DNA from: Neoceratodus forsteri
Lineage: Eukaryota > Chordata > Ceratodontiformes > Ceratodontidae
Length of the DNA: 64,000 bases
Assembly: GCA_016271365.2 (NCBI GenBank)
Contig: CM057453.1
Location: forward strand, 502,237,001-502,301,000
Direction of reading: 5' to 3'
Each line of letters begins with the position of its first letter. Within the stretch, counting starts at the first letter, position 1. A program made the position numbers and the translations under genes. Below the pieces are notes generated by a model. That model was not told where the DNA came from and searched no databases. It saw only the letters and a program-made list of their open reading frames with translations. Positions 55,800-64,000 of the stretch are shown here, piece by piece.

Positions 55800-56250
55800 T
55801 AGCCCTTATATAGCACAGCCGGGCAAACAAGCCTGTTAAGCATGCTAATGGGCCGAAAATGATATGCTAATCTCCTTGTTAGCACCATGCATACACAATG
55901 ACCATCATTTGCATATTCTGTTTGAATATGGCAGATGATAGCGCCGGGCAAAATGTTTAGCACAGGGCAAACCATATAGCGCCGGGCTATCTCGGCTATG
56001 CTTAGCACCGCGCTGTAGTGATAGCGCCATGCTAGTGTGGCTTAGCGCAGATATGGCGCAAGCGTGGGGTGGGGCAGTCCGCAATAAGAGGTCCACGCTA
56101 TTGTGCTTTAGCGCTGCGCTAACCATGTTAGCGCACTGCCACTGTGCATGCCTGAAACGTCTGCACGGGGGTATGGCAGGGTCATGCATGCACATTGCGA
56201 ACACTTCCGGTTAGCGCGGCGCTACGGCATACTTCTGCGCGGCGCTAGAC
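55800..56250. promoter_or_regulatory. Central TAGCGC cluster, candidate bidirectional promoter
   Basis: TAGCGC or GCGCTA occurs at least ten times between about 55937 and 56245. TTTGAATATGGC at 55921-55932 is the inverse of GCCATATTCAAA in the left terminal repeat. The region is rich in CpG while the rest of the element is depleted. It lies between the minus-strand Myb gene and plus-strand candidate exons, so it may drive both. Alternatively it is the end of a second, related element. Confidence 0.5.
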
Positions 56251-56330
56251 TGAAGTGCTTGGGAGTGTCAGGGTGTGTGGCCAGTCAGTTACCAGTGGAG
56301 CAGTATCTTTCCCCCCCTCTCATATTAGCC

Positions 56331-56624
56331 ATGTCTGAGAGACGTAGGAAAGGGCAGTGGTGGGCCGTGACAGGCGTTGGGATGAGGTGGAGGCGGCCCA
56401 GCCTGGTTCAGCTAACTGAACAGCGCCGCCCGGCGCCTATTTGAACGGTCCAGGAGGTGACCCGTCCCGTAGCCAGGTCTGGGCCAATTGCCCATCGCCT
56501 TACAGCAATCACGGTATACCCGTGATGGCGAAGATGCCGCCACCAATATGTGAATATCAGAGCGCGGGCAGCGCCCTGCTGGAACGATGGGATGATGGTT
56601 CGGGAGGGACTGTGCCTGTGCCAG
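56331..56624 (+). other. Candidate first exon(s) of a plus-strand gene
   Basis: ATG at 56331 opens a 37-codon basic peptide (MSERRRKGQWWAVTGVGMRW) that stops near 56444. Another frame is open from 56420 to a CCAG/GTAGTG donor at 56624/56625 (KMPPPICEYQSAGSALLERW). The stretch is CpG-rich like a promoter-proximal exon. The peptides match no family I know. Confidence 0.3.
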
Positions 56625-56676
56625 GTAGTGATGCTCTCACCACGGTGCTGTAATGGGTTGGGGATGTGTGTTGGTG

Positions 56677-56681
<5 letters not shown>

Positions 56682-56712
<31 letters not shown>
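56682..56712 (+). repeat. (TG)n microsatellite
   Basis: About 15 consecutive TG units just downstream of the candidate exon. Confidence 0.9.
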
Positions 56713-56779
56713 CATGCCCCATTAACATACCATCGAGGGACTGTGTTGCTGTGCTGGTGGGGTCCAGCTAGAATCTACC

Positions 56780-56885
56780 ATGCATTAACTGTTGTGCACC
56801 CTGTGTAATAATATGTGACTCGGGTCACTCTTGGACATGGGTTCAAATCCCACTGCCGTTTTACCAGTCGCTACCTGTTCAAGAG
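56780..56885 (+). mobile_element. Possible tRNA-like SINE remnant
   Basis: A B-box-like GGGTTCAAATCCC lies at about 56838. The A-box region and body are not clear. Confidence 0.3.
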
Positions 56886-58074
56886 TACACTTTAAATACT
56901 ACTCCAATATGTTGGTCTTATGCCATGGGGACCTCCAATCAGTTGTGTGTGTGTACTGTGTAGGCCAGGGGGACAAAGCATCTTGGGAGTGTTGTCTGCA
57001 ATGTCCTGCACTGTGGTGGCACACTGCCCCTTACCACCTATTGTGGTGGCATGGACACACGACACCTGGCCCCCTGCCACATCCAATGTGTTCTGCCATG
57101 CTGCCAGGAGGCAGCGTGCAGCTGTGCCTACTCTGTACATCCACAGTGTGTGGTTGGGTGTGTTGTCTGGGCCAACATCCCAACCATATCACACCCACTT
57201 GTGCTACATTGGCTCTCACTGTGCGGCATGTGTGGGACAACTGTGGATCACTGACACATAGCTACACCTACGCTGCTCCAAACACTGTCACCATGTTTGC
57301 ACTTATGTTCCCGGGGTCTGTTAATCCATTGTATGGTATATGGTTTGCACCATTTACTATGGCTCTGTGCTTTCGTACGTGTCCACTGCATATGTGTCGA
57401 GTCCTCACAATGTGGTACAGGGGTGCTTCTGTGACGTATACTAAGGGGCCGCTCCTCAGAATGTGGTACTGTTGAGGGGTATGTGTCTGGGTGTGTTCAC
57501 TCCACCATCACTACTGTGTCTGTGCCATGACACTGGCCAGTGGTTCGGCAACAGGTCCTTGGCATTGGTGCCCTGCTCTGCTGCAGACTCACACGTACTG
57601 TACTCGGTTGTGTGCAGTAATGTATGTGGCATGTCACATCCCATATGCCTTCCTGTCATCATTGTCATTCTATCTGTAGCCTTTGGGATGTTGTATGCCA
57701 CTGGGTTGTTTCTGTGTGTCCACATCTCTTGTTGAGGGATTCGATACTTGTGTTCCCTCATTACGGGTTGAGACTCCTCTGCTTACAGTCTGCCTTGTGT
57801 GTGAGGGTGTACCATCCAGAGGGGCTGTGTACATGTGATGGAGGGGGAGCTGTTGCAGATTGTGTGTACAGGATGGCATTGTCAGGCACACATTGGCCAT
57901 GCACTGTGCAGTCTTCACTGACCTGTGTCATGCTTGGCATGGCTTTGGTGGTGCATTGGGCCTGTGTGCCAGTTATGCAGGTGTTGTGCTATGCCACCAG
58001 GGTCCAGGGTGGTCTTTAGCGTACCGTGGTGGCTGACATTGTAGTAATGCTGCTGTACCATCTTCCCACTGCAG
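56886..58074. other. Transposon interior, unassigned
   Basis: TG-rich DNA with long chance frames and no domain. Probably intronic to the plus-strand gene if that gene is real. Confidence 0.35.
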
Positions 58075-58169
58075 AGCACAGAGACCACACCGGAGACATG
58101 AGGAGCGAGCCGCAGGCCGACCAGAGGCCATCCACAGACAGGCACAGGGTGCCTCCAATGCCGAAGCGC
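58075..58169 (+). other. Candidate internal exon (Arg/Glu/Ala-rich)
   Basis: TTCCCACTGCAG ends at 58074. One frame reads AQRPHRRHEERAAGRPEAIH then RQAQGASNAEA, a charged helical segment; ending at 58169 before GTAGCA it joins the exon at 60696 in frame. The donor is weak. A second frame is also open (MRSEPQADQRPSTDRHR), so the choice is uncertain. Confidence 0.3.
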
Positions 58170-59460
58170 GTAGCAGAAAGCAGTGATGGGACCGGGAGTG
58201 TGTTGCATGAGTACTGTGTACCATTGTGCTTTTCTACTATGTGTCTGAGTTGCCACTGCGGCATTGGAGTGCTGTGTCTGGTGTCGTGGCACAGTTGGCT
58301 GGGTAATCCAGGCCTGATGTAATTAGCTGTGTTGCATTTGGATTCCAGGGTGCTCACTGGAGGGACCCTTAGCTATTGTGGCTACAATATGTACACTCCA
58401 CCTGGGGCTGCAGTGTTCACACTTAACTTTGTGCTGGGGGGCACTGGATGTGACACCAGTGGCACCATGCAGTGCACCCATGACCGTTACATCAGTGGGG
58501 CCTGCTATGCTGGCTGCATTTGTGTTGTCTTCCATGCCTCCAGTGCCTTGCCTTCTGCTGTGAAGCCTGTGACATGACTGGCTCTATATCTGATGTATTG
58601 TTACCATTACTGCCATATGCACTGTTATCTGCCTTGTACTGTCATGTGCAACATGTTGCTCTCATGTCCACCATTGTGGCAGGATGCAGTAGGTCTGTGC
58701 ATGGCCGTAGGCCAATCATCATGCCTGGAGGTGGGGGATTACTGGGGTCAGCCTGTTGTGCTAGCTGTTTCTGCTGCTGCTGTTGTCCTGTCTGCTATGG
58801 CAACACTGTTCTCCACTTCTCATGGCATGTCTCATTCGCAGTACCATGTATAGTGTGTCAGTATCTCATGCAGGACATGTTGTTAGGTGCCTGCCAGGGC
58901 TATTCACACTATGGCGAACAGGGGCCATAGTGTCATGTGGTGCCTGTATCTCCCAACCAGTGTAATGCCATTGTAGTGTGGACACTGGTATGTTACTGTG
59001 TGCCCTTGTCTGACCTCCGTGGCGTACATGCACAGGGGCTGTTGAGGGGGGAGCCTCTGGGCCTCTGGTGCCACACAGGCCTGTGTGGCTGTGCATGTCA
59101 TGTGTGCCTGTTGTGGCGTGTGCTATTTTATTTCTGGGGGAGTAGCAAATAGGCTCTGACCTGCTTCCTTTTTCCATGATGCCTAACAAAGACACTGTTG
59201 TACCTTTCTGTGATTTCATTCATTGGGGTCTACACTAGGGGTACTGGTCACTATGACTGTCTTTGTCTCCCATGGACAGTACAACTGTACAGGTTGTGGG
59301 CTGGTCTGTGAGTGTCTTGGGGTGCTATGCATGGCTTTGTATTTACCCATGCAGGGCAGCGCCCATTGTCATGTGTTTCATGAGTTGTATTTCTTATGCC
59401 ACTGGTGGCAACATACACAGTCCTGATGCACGTTTGTATAGTATCTGGCTACACTCCAGG
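58170..59460. other. Transposon interior, unassigned
   Basis: TG-rich DNA without recognisable coding features. Confidence 0.35.
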
Positions 59461-59545
59461 GTGGGGTAGCTCACCCTAACGATGGCGAGTGAGATAGCAG
59501 TGTGTCCACATGGTGTGCAGCTGTGACCACCTCTGGCTACACCCT
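59461..59545 (+). mobile_element. hAT-like 3' end fragment
   Basis: GTGGGGTAGCTCACCCTAAC, GATAGCAGTG, TGGTGTGCAGCTGTGA and CCTCTGGCTACACCCTG parallel the 3' terminal block of the hAT units at 15795 and 29195. It lacks any nearby partner end. Confidence 0.55.
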
Positions 59546-60695
59546 GCTTGTTGGCTCCAGCTCTGTTGTGGGGGCCATTGTCCCTACAGGTGCTGTCCTC
59601 AGTCCTGCAGTGCATGGTATTTGTGTATAGGTTATGCAGGTGCTGCAGGGATTGTTCTGTGGTAGCATGGTGTGCTGGGTGTCAGACCCTATGGCAGGCG
59701 CTGCTCCCACAAGTGTGGGTGTGTGCCTCACCATGCCTTGGCCACCAGGGTGACACTGTCCTGTGCATTTCATTGGCCTACCACTGCCCTGCCACTGGTG
59801 GACCATGGCCTGTGTCCCTGTTTCACATGTGTGTGTCTTCTTGCATGTGCACCTTCAAGGTGCTACCACTTTGGGTGGTGGCACAGCCCCATGCCATGCT
59901 CTTCACCAGTGTGAGCTCATCATCCTTCTGTTGTGGCCATGGGTGTGGGTGGGCATTGGCACTTTCCCTGTCTATGTACTGCTTGGTTACCTGTCCTGCA
60001 GTCCCTACTGTACTGTTGCCAGTGTCGTTGTCCTCTATGGTCATTTGCCCTCTGTGGTCTATGTCGAGTCTCTATCTGTGTTACTTGCCACTGTTCCACA
60101 CTTATGTCAGTCACCCACCTGTTCAGGGCTTCCTGACATCATTTGTACGGCTGCTGTGTTATAGCATTGTGGGTGGCATTTTGGCTGGGTCTCTACAGTT
60201 GTTGAGGGGGCACCAGTGAGGGTGGGCCACTGTTGGGGGGGTATGGGATGGGCATGTCTGTTTACACACCTGGGTGGGGCTGTGGCACCTTCTCCAGGGG
60301 GTGTAATCTGTGTTGTGTATCATAGCAGTGTGACTGTGGGCAGCATGTCCCACCATGTGTCATCCCATGTGCATGTCATTCAGTGTCCACTTGTCATTCG
60401 CATCTCAGGGGGTGGCTGTCTGTTTGCACTGTTACAGTCTGCACACCGCTGTGCTGGCTGGATTCCACTGTGTTAGGCTTCTCAGCATCCATCTATGCAT
60501 ATCCATGTACATTGGGGTGTTGCATGCTGCCTGTTACATACTGCCTTGTCCTGCAGGCACATGTTAGTGTGCGTTGTGGTTTGTTCTGTACTGGCACATG
60601 GGCATGGTTGTTGGGGCATGCTGTCCACCATGTGGTGGTACATGGTGCCTTTGTGTCATCATCATGTCCTGATATGGTCCCTCTGTCTCCTGTAG
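59546..60695. other. Transposon interior, unassigned
   Basis: TG/C-rich DNA; long open frames (for example 59548-60219) are Cys/Val/Leu/Ser-rich, as expected from TG-rich sequence, and show no family motif. Confidence 0.35.
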
Positions 60696-60877
60696 GTCCA
60701 CGTCGGGCGTCACTGTGGGCCACCCGTCCAGAGGAGGATGAGAGCCAGGATGACCTGCTGAGGAGGGTGGTGCGCCAACAACGAACATTAATTGAACAGC
60801 AGGCTGTTTTAATAGCAGAAATTAGATGGGTGGCAGCCATCCTAGATGACCGTCTGCCAGCACCTGCCCGCCCCTAA
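60696..60877 (+). CDS. Candidate terminal exon of a plus-strand transposon gene
   Basis: CTCTGTCTCCTGTAG ends at 60695, a good acceptor. The exon encodes PRRASLWATRPEEDESQDDL, then LRRVVRQQRTLIEQQAVLIA and EIRWVAAILDDRLPAPARP, and stops at 60877. The middle is a leucine/isoleucine-spaced amphipathic helix, likely a short coiled coil, a common C-terminus of Myb/SANT-like transposon proteins. Composition differs sharply from the TG-rich surroundings. The upstream exons are unresolved; no DNA-binding domain was found on this strand. Confidence 0.45.
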
Positions 60878-61540
60878 GTCCTACCTCCTATTGTTATCCT
60901 GCTTCCTGTCCCAGGTCCACTGTCCCTAGCCCTATGTCTGCCATCCTGTTTCCTCCGTTGCTTCCTATGTCCATCCTCTCCCTATTGCACTGTACATATG
61001 TTTCACGATAACCTTTTTGTACTGTTACTAATTTCCCCATTGTTTTCAGTCCCTTTGTTAGGCCTGCCCTTTTCCCTTTCATTGTGTTTTTCTTGTACCC
61101 CACTTTTGCATACTGTATTCTGCTGTGTTTTGCTTTGTTTTACTGTTTATTTGTTCTTGTTGCCTTTGTGCCTTACCTGTTTCCTTTTTGAAATATACTA
61201 TGTTATGCTTGACATTCCTGTGTCCTGTGTCTTTTTGGGGGGGAGTCGGGATTTGACAGTGTTCTGTGATATTCTGGTTTCACTTGTGGGTCCAGGTTAT
61301 TCCATGCCTTTCACTAGTACTGCAGTTATGTCTAGCAGGGCTGATTAGCTTTCCTGTGTTCGCTGCTTACACCTCTAACACTTTGTTTCTGTGGGTGTTT
61401 GCACTGCCTCTGTTTGATTGCTATTTTCAGTGCTGTCTTATCTGCTATATTCAGTGCTGTCTTAATCCCAGGCAATTTTTGCCCTGCACTCCTCGGCCTA
61501 TTTGCCCGGCTTCTTTAGCTTGCTATATTCAGCTGGTTTT
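60878..61540. other. 3' flank of the plus-strand gene, unassigned
   Basis: Pyrimidine-rich DNA without a canonical AATAAA. It runs into the right terminal repeat. GCTATATTCAG occurs near 61445 and 61522. Confidence 0.35.
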
Positions 61541-61648
61541 GCACCGAGCTATTTCCCTTTGAATATAGCTATGGTTTTACTCCAGGCAAATTTTGCCCGC
61601 CGGGCAGTGCTAATTTAGTCCTGGGGCAAACCTTTGAATATCTGGCCC
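61541..61648 (-). repeat. Right terminal inverted repeat
   Basis: On the minus strand it reads GGGCCAGATATTCAAAGGTT, then a TTAGCAC word, and AGCTATATTCAAAGGGAAAT further in, paralleling the left end. The GCGC-rich spacing seen at left is here more decayed (GCCCGCCGGGC). Confidence 0.75.
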
Positions 61649-63609
61649 GTAATCTTTAATCTAGAGGAAAAATATGTACCCAAAAAAAATAAATATAATG
61701 AAAAGGGTAGGATACCAAATTGGTTAAATAGATCCATTAGATTACAGATTAAAAAGAAAAAAAAGCTTTTCAAAAAACTTAAATCCAGCAAATCGACAGA
61801 GAATAGCATAGTCTGTACTAAATACAAAAAATCTCTTCTAACTCTAAAAAGCATGATCAAGAAAGTCAAAATGAAAATTGAATTCAAATTGGCTCACACT
61901 AAAGATGGTTACAAGGCACTGTTTTCCTATTTAAATAATAAAAAGGGGAATTCTAGAAAGGTTGGACCTCTTATACATAATGGCAATATAGTATAGTCTG
62001 ATAGTGATATAGCCAACTTTTTTAATTCTTATTTCTGTTCAGTCTTTTCAGATAAAGATTCTTATGCCCCTCATGTTGACCTCAATGTATGCCAAATTTC
62101 TGGCAGCAGTTACAATATTATTGCTTCAGACATCATTCCTTTTCTTTAATCTCTAAAAAAAACTACTAGCCCGGACCTGACCAAATCAGCACTAGATTCC
62201 TTATTGAGACTGCTGAAGCAATTTCAATTCCATTAAAAATAATATTTAATATATCTTTACAATCAGCTGAAATTCCAGCAGATTGGTTAACAGCATCTAT
62301 AACTCCAATTCATAAGAAGGGTAGTAGATCATTTGTTCAGAATTTTCAGCCCATAAGCCTTACATCACTTATCTGCAAAACTATGGAAAAGACAATAAAA
62401 TCATTATTGGTGAAAGAAATGAGGGAATTAAATATAGACAACAACACACAGCATGGGTTTAGAGTTGGTCATTCTTGTACCACTAATTTGTTGTTTATTT
62501 ATAATAACATTAGTCTAGGTCTAGAAAATAGATAACAGATGGATGTTATTCTATTGGATTACAGCAAGGCCTTTGACAAAGTACCCCATGGTAATCTCAT
62601 TAAAAAAATGGAAACATTGGGCTTTTCCTATGGTCTAATAAAATGGATCAATGCATGGTTGACAAATAGAACCCAGAGAGTCACCATAAATAATTGCTTT
62701 TCAAATATTGGTGCAGTCCAGGGCTCGGTGCTTAGCCCCATTTTGTTTAATATATATATTAGTGACATGCAAATAAGCAAAAAAAAATGGCTCTCCAAAT
62801 TTGCCAATGATTCTAAGCTTGGGGGCCTGGTGAACAAAACTCAAGATTCAGATTCACTTAAATTAGATCTGCTAAACATTGTAAAATGGGCATTTGACAA
62901 TAAAATGTAATTTAACACTGATAAATGTATGGTTCTACATTATGGGACACAAAATCCAAAGCACAATTACTATATAAACAATAGTTGAATCAAATCTACT
63001 AATAATGAAAGGGATCTGGGCATTTTGGTAAATTCTAGACTAACATTTACTGATCATTGTCTAAAAATAGCCAATACAATCAATGGGTTACTCAAACAAA
63101 TTCAGCATTCTTTTGTTACAAGAACTGAACTGTGCCTGATGCCTCTTTACAGGGCATGTGTCAGACCTCTAATTGATTATGGGTCTCCTTTTTGGAGCCC
63201 TCATCTTATGGCTGACATAAATCGACTTGAGAGGATCCAAAGACGGGCCACTAGGATGATCCCAAGACTAACAGATAGCTCCTATCATGATACACTACAG
63301 ATTACAGGTTTGCACTCTCTGCAAAATAGAAGAATTAGAGAGGACCACATTTTAGTCTACAAATTAATGAAAAATTCAGATCTTATGAATAAGTATGGAC
63401 TTAGTTTTACTGAGAGGCGAACTGTGCCTAGACATCATACCAAACAACTCTTTGTCCCTCATGCGCGAACCAACCTTAGACAAAACTTTTTTTCAGTTAG
63501 CGTGCCTAGACTATGGAACAAATTACCGCAAACATTAGTTGACTCTGTTAGTGTTAATGCTTTTAAGGTGGGTCTCGACAACTGGCTAACCCAGATGCCT
63601 GTGTCTTAA
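61649..63609 (+). pseudogene. LINE ORF2, second part: reverse transcriptase
   Basis: Reading resumes at IFNLEEKYVPKKNKYNEKGR and GRIPNWLNRSIRLQIKKKK. The polymerase shows SKAFDKVPHGNLIKKME near 62565, QGSVLSPILFNIYISDM near 62720, then KFANDSKLGGLV near 62800, where the first catalytic aspartate of the usual FADDTK is Asn. The C-terminal frame (63025-63609) is open for 194 codons: YRACVRPLIDYGSPFWSPH, LERIQRRATRMIPRL, FSVSVPRLWNKLPQTLV. Frame breaks near 61996, 62160, 62538 and 62910 disable the middle. Confidence 0.85.
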
Positions 63610-63663
63610 AATTTGCCCACACTGTGTGGGGGAATCCAGATGGGCCATGGCCTACTTTTTTCC

Positions 63664-64000
63664 TTAAAACCTAGTAAACCTAGTAACTTCATATTCCTTT
63701 CCTTCCATCCCCTTTAACATTTTTGTTGCCCTCCTTTGCACCCTCTCCAGTAACTTTATATCTCTCCTCAGGTATGGTCTCCGGTATTGCACATAGTACT
63801 CTAGGTGCGGTCTGACCAATGATTTGTAGAGAGGTAGGATCACATCGCTGTGTCTGGATGAGATCCCCCTTGTGAGGCACCCCAGCATCCTGTTTGCTTC
63901 ACTGCTGCTCTTGTGCAGTGGGCTGAGTTGTTCATGCTCCCAGTTGCCAACACCCCTAGGTCCTTCTCCTCCTCTCTGATCCCCAACCAATAGTCCCTCT
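63664..64000 (-). pseudogene. CR1 ORF2 C-terminal fragment, cut by the window edge
   Basis: On the minus strand EANRMLGCLTRGISSRHSDV, YKSLVRPHLEYYVQYRRP and LLERVQRRATKMLKGMEG give the CR1 polymerase C-terminus, close to the same region of the CR1 at 4053-9445. The 3' UTR is missing: coding stops near 63664 beside the previous LINE's end. The element continues beyond base 64000. Confidence 0.85.

Larger units (their letters stand above)
50421..61648. mobile_element. 11.2-kb Harbinger/PIF-like DNA transposon with Myb/SANT gene
   Basis: The left end reads GGGCCAGATATTCAAA (50421-50436), the right end TTTGAATATCTGGCCC (61633-61648). A second pair of inverted words, AGCCATATTCAAAAAGGGAG at 50482 and the inverse of CCCTTTGAATATAGCT near 61556-61570, extends imperfect inverted repeats to roughly 90 bp. 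GTA flanks both sides. The 3-bp duplication, G-rich ends and a Myb/SANT-like gene suggest the PIF/Harbinger superfamily, although its usual target is TWA. I found no DDE nuclease. The inside is TG/CA-rich with few CpGs except at the left end and near 55.9-56.65 kb. It carries a SINE (about 54155), a TG microsatellite and a hAT-like end (59461). Confidence 0.8.
48489..63660 (+). mobile_element. CR1-group LINE interrupted by an 11.2-kb DNA transposon
   Basis: ORF1 (48489-49556), ORF2 first part (49558-50420) and ORF2 second part (61649-63609) form one plus-strand LINE of about 3.9 kb after removal of 50421-61648. It encodes an esterase-type ORF1 like CR1, but differs strongly in sequence and in AT-richness from the CR1 copies here. 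A 3' UTR of only about 50 bp follows the stop. Many breaks show it is dead. Confidence 0.85.

Noticed and set aside
59548..60219. 223-codon plus-strand frame rich in Cys, Val, Leu and Ser
   Set aside because: It reflects low stop density in TG-rich DNA; overlapping frames of similar length exist on both strands and no motif is visible.

Overview
The window reads as intergenic DNA from a vertebrate with a large, transposon-rich genome. I found no convincing single-copy host gene and no structural RNA gene. The mix of elements is CR1, L2, L1/Tx1-like and Penelope retroelements, hAT and Harbinger-type DNA transposons, CORE/MIR-like SINEs, and a TTAA-targeting element whose ends match the TTAAAGGRR rule of Xenopus T2/Kolobok elements. 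This fits an amphibian best, perhaps a caecilian. That is inference; no marker gene confirms it.

Layout. 1-2.35 kb: degenerate tandem repeats with a CR1 tail. 2.35-15.8 kb: copy 1 of a composite hAT-containing unit, split by a nearly full-length CR1 (about 4053-9445, minus) and a nearly full-length L2 (about 9871-14700, plus), and missing most of the transposase gene. 15.8-22.47 kb: unassigned DNA, a Penelope fragment, two tRNA-derived SINEs and LINE remnants. 22.47-29.2 kb: copy 2 of the hAT unit, with a decayed two-exon transposase gene and two tandem arrays. 29.2-45.2 kb: L1/Tx1-like ORF1 and ORF2 on the plus strand, separated by a T2/Kolobok-like element (31414-40008) that itself holds a minus-strand L1 (31692-39864) with a 14-bp target duplication. 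45.2-48.5 kb: a microsatellite, an unassigned G-rich block, a ~300-bp tandem repeat and a CR1 tail. 48.5-63.66 kb: a second CR1-group LINE (plus) interrupted by an 11.2-kb DNA transposon (50421-61648). 63.66-64.0 kb: another CR1 piece running off the window.

The 11.2-kb element is the most unusual object. Its inverted ends begin GGGCCAGATATTCAAA, it is flanked by GTA on both sides, and removing it with one GTA restores the LINE reading frame exactly. It encodes a Myb/SANT-like protein on the minus strand and part of a second protein on the plus strand. At its centre is a CpG-rich, TAGCGC-rich block resembling its own ends. I could not find a DDE nuclease in it. Other points of note are a 2A-like motif in the L2, tandem 5' UTR units in both the L2 and the CR1, and a readable order of nested insertions. 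Almost every coding region carries stops or frameshifts, so little here should be active.
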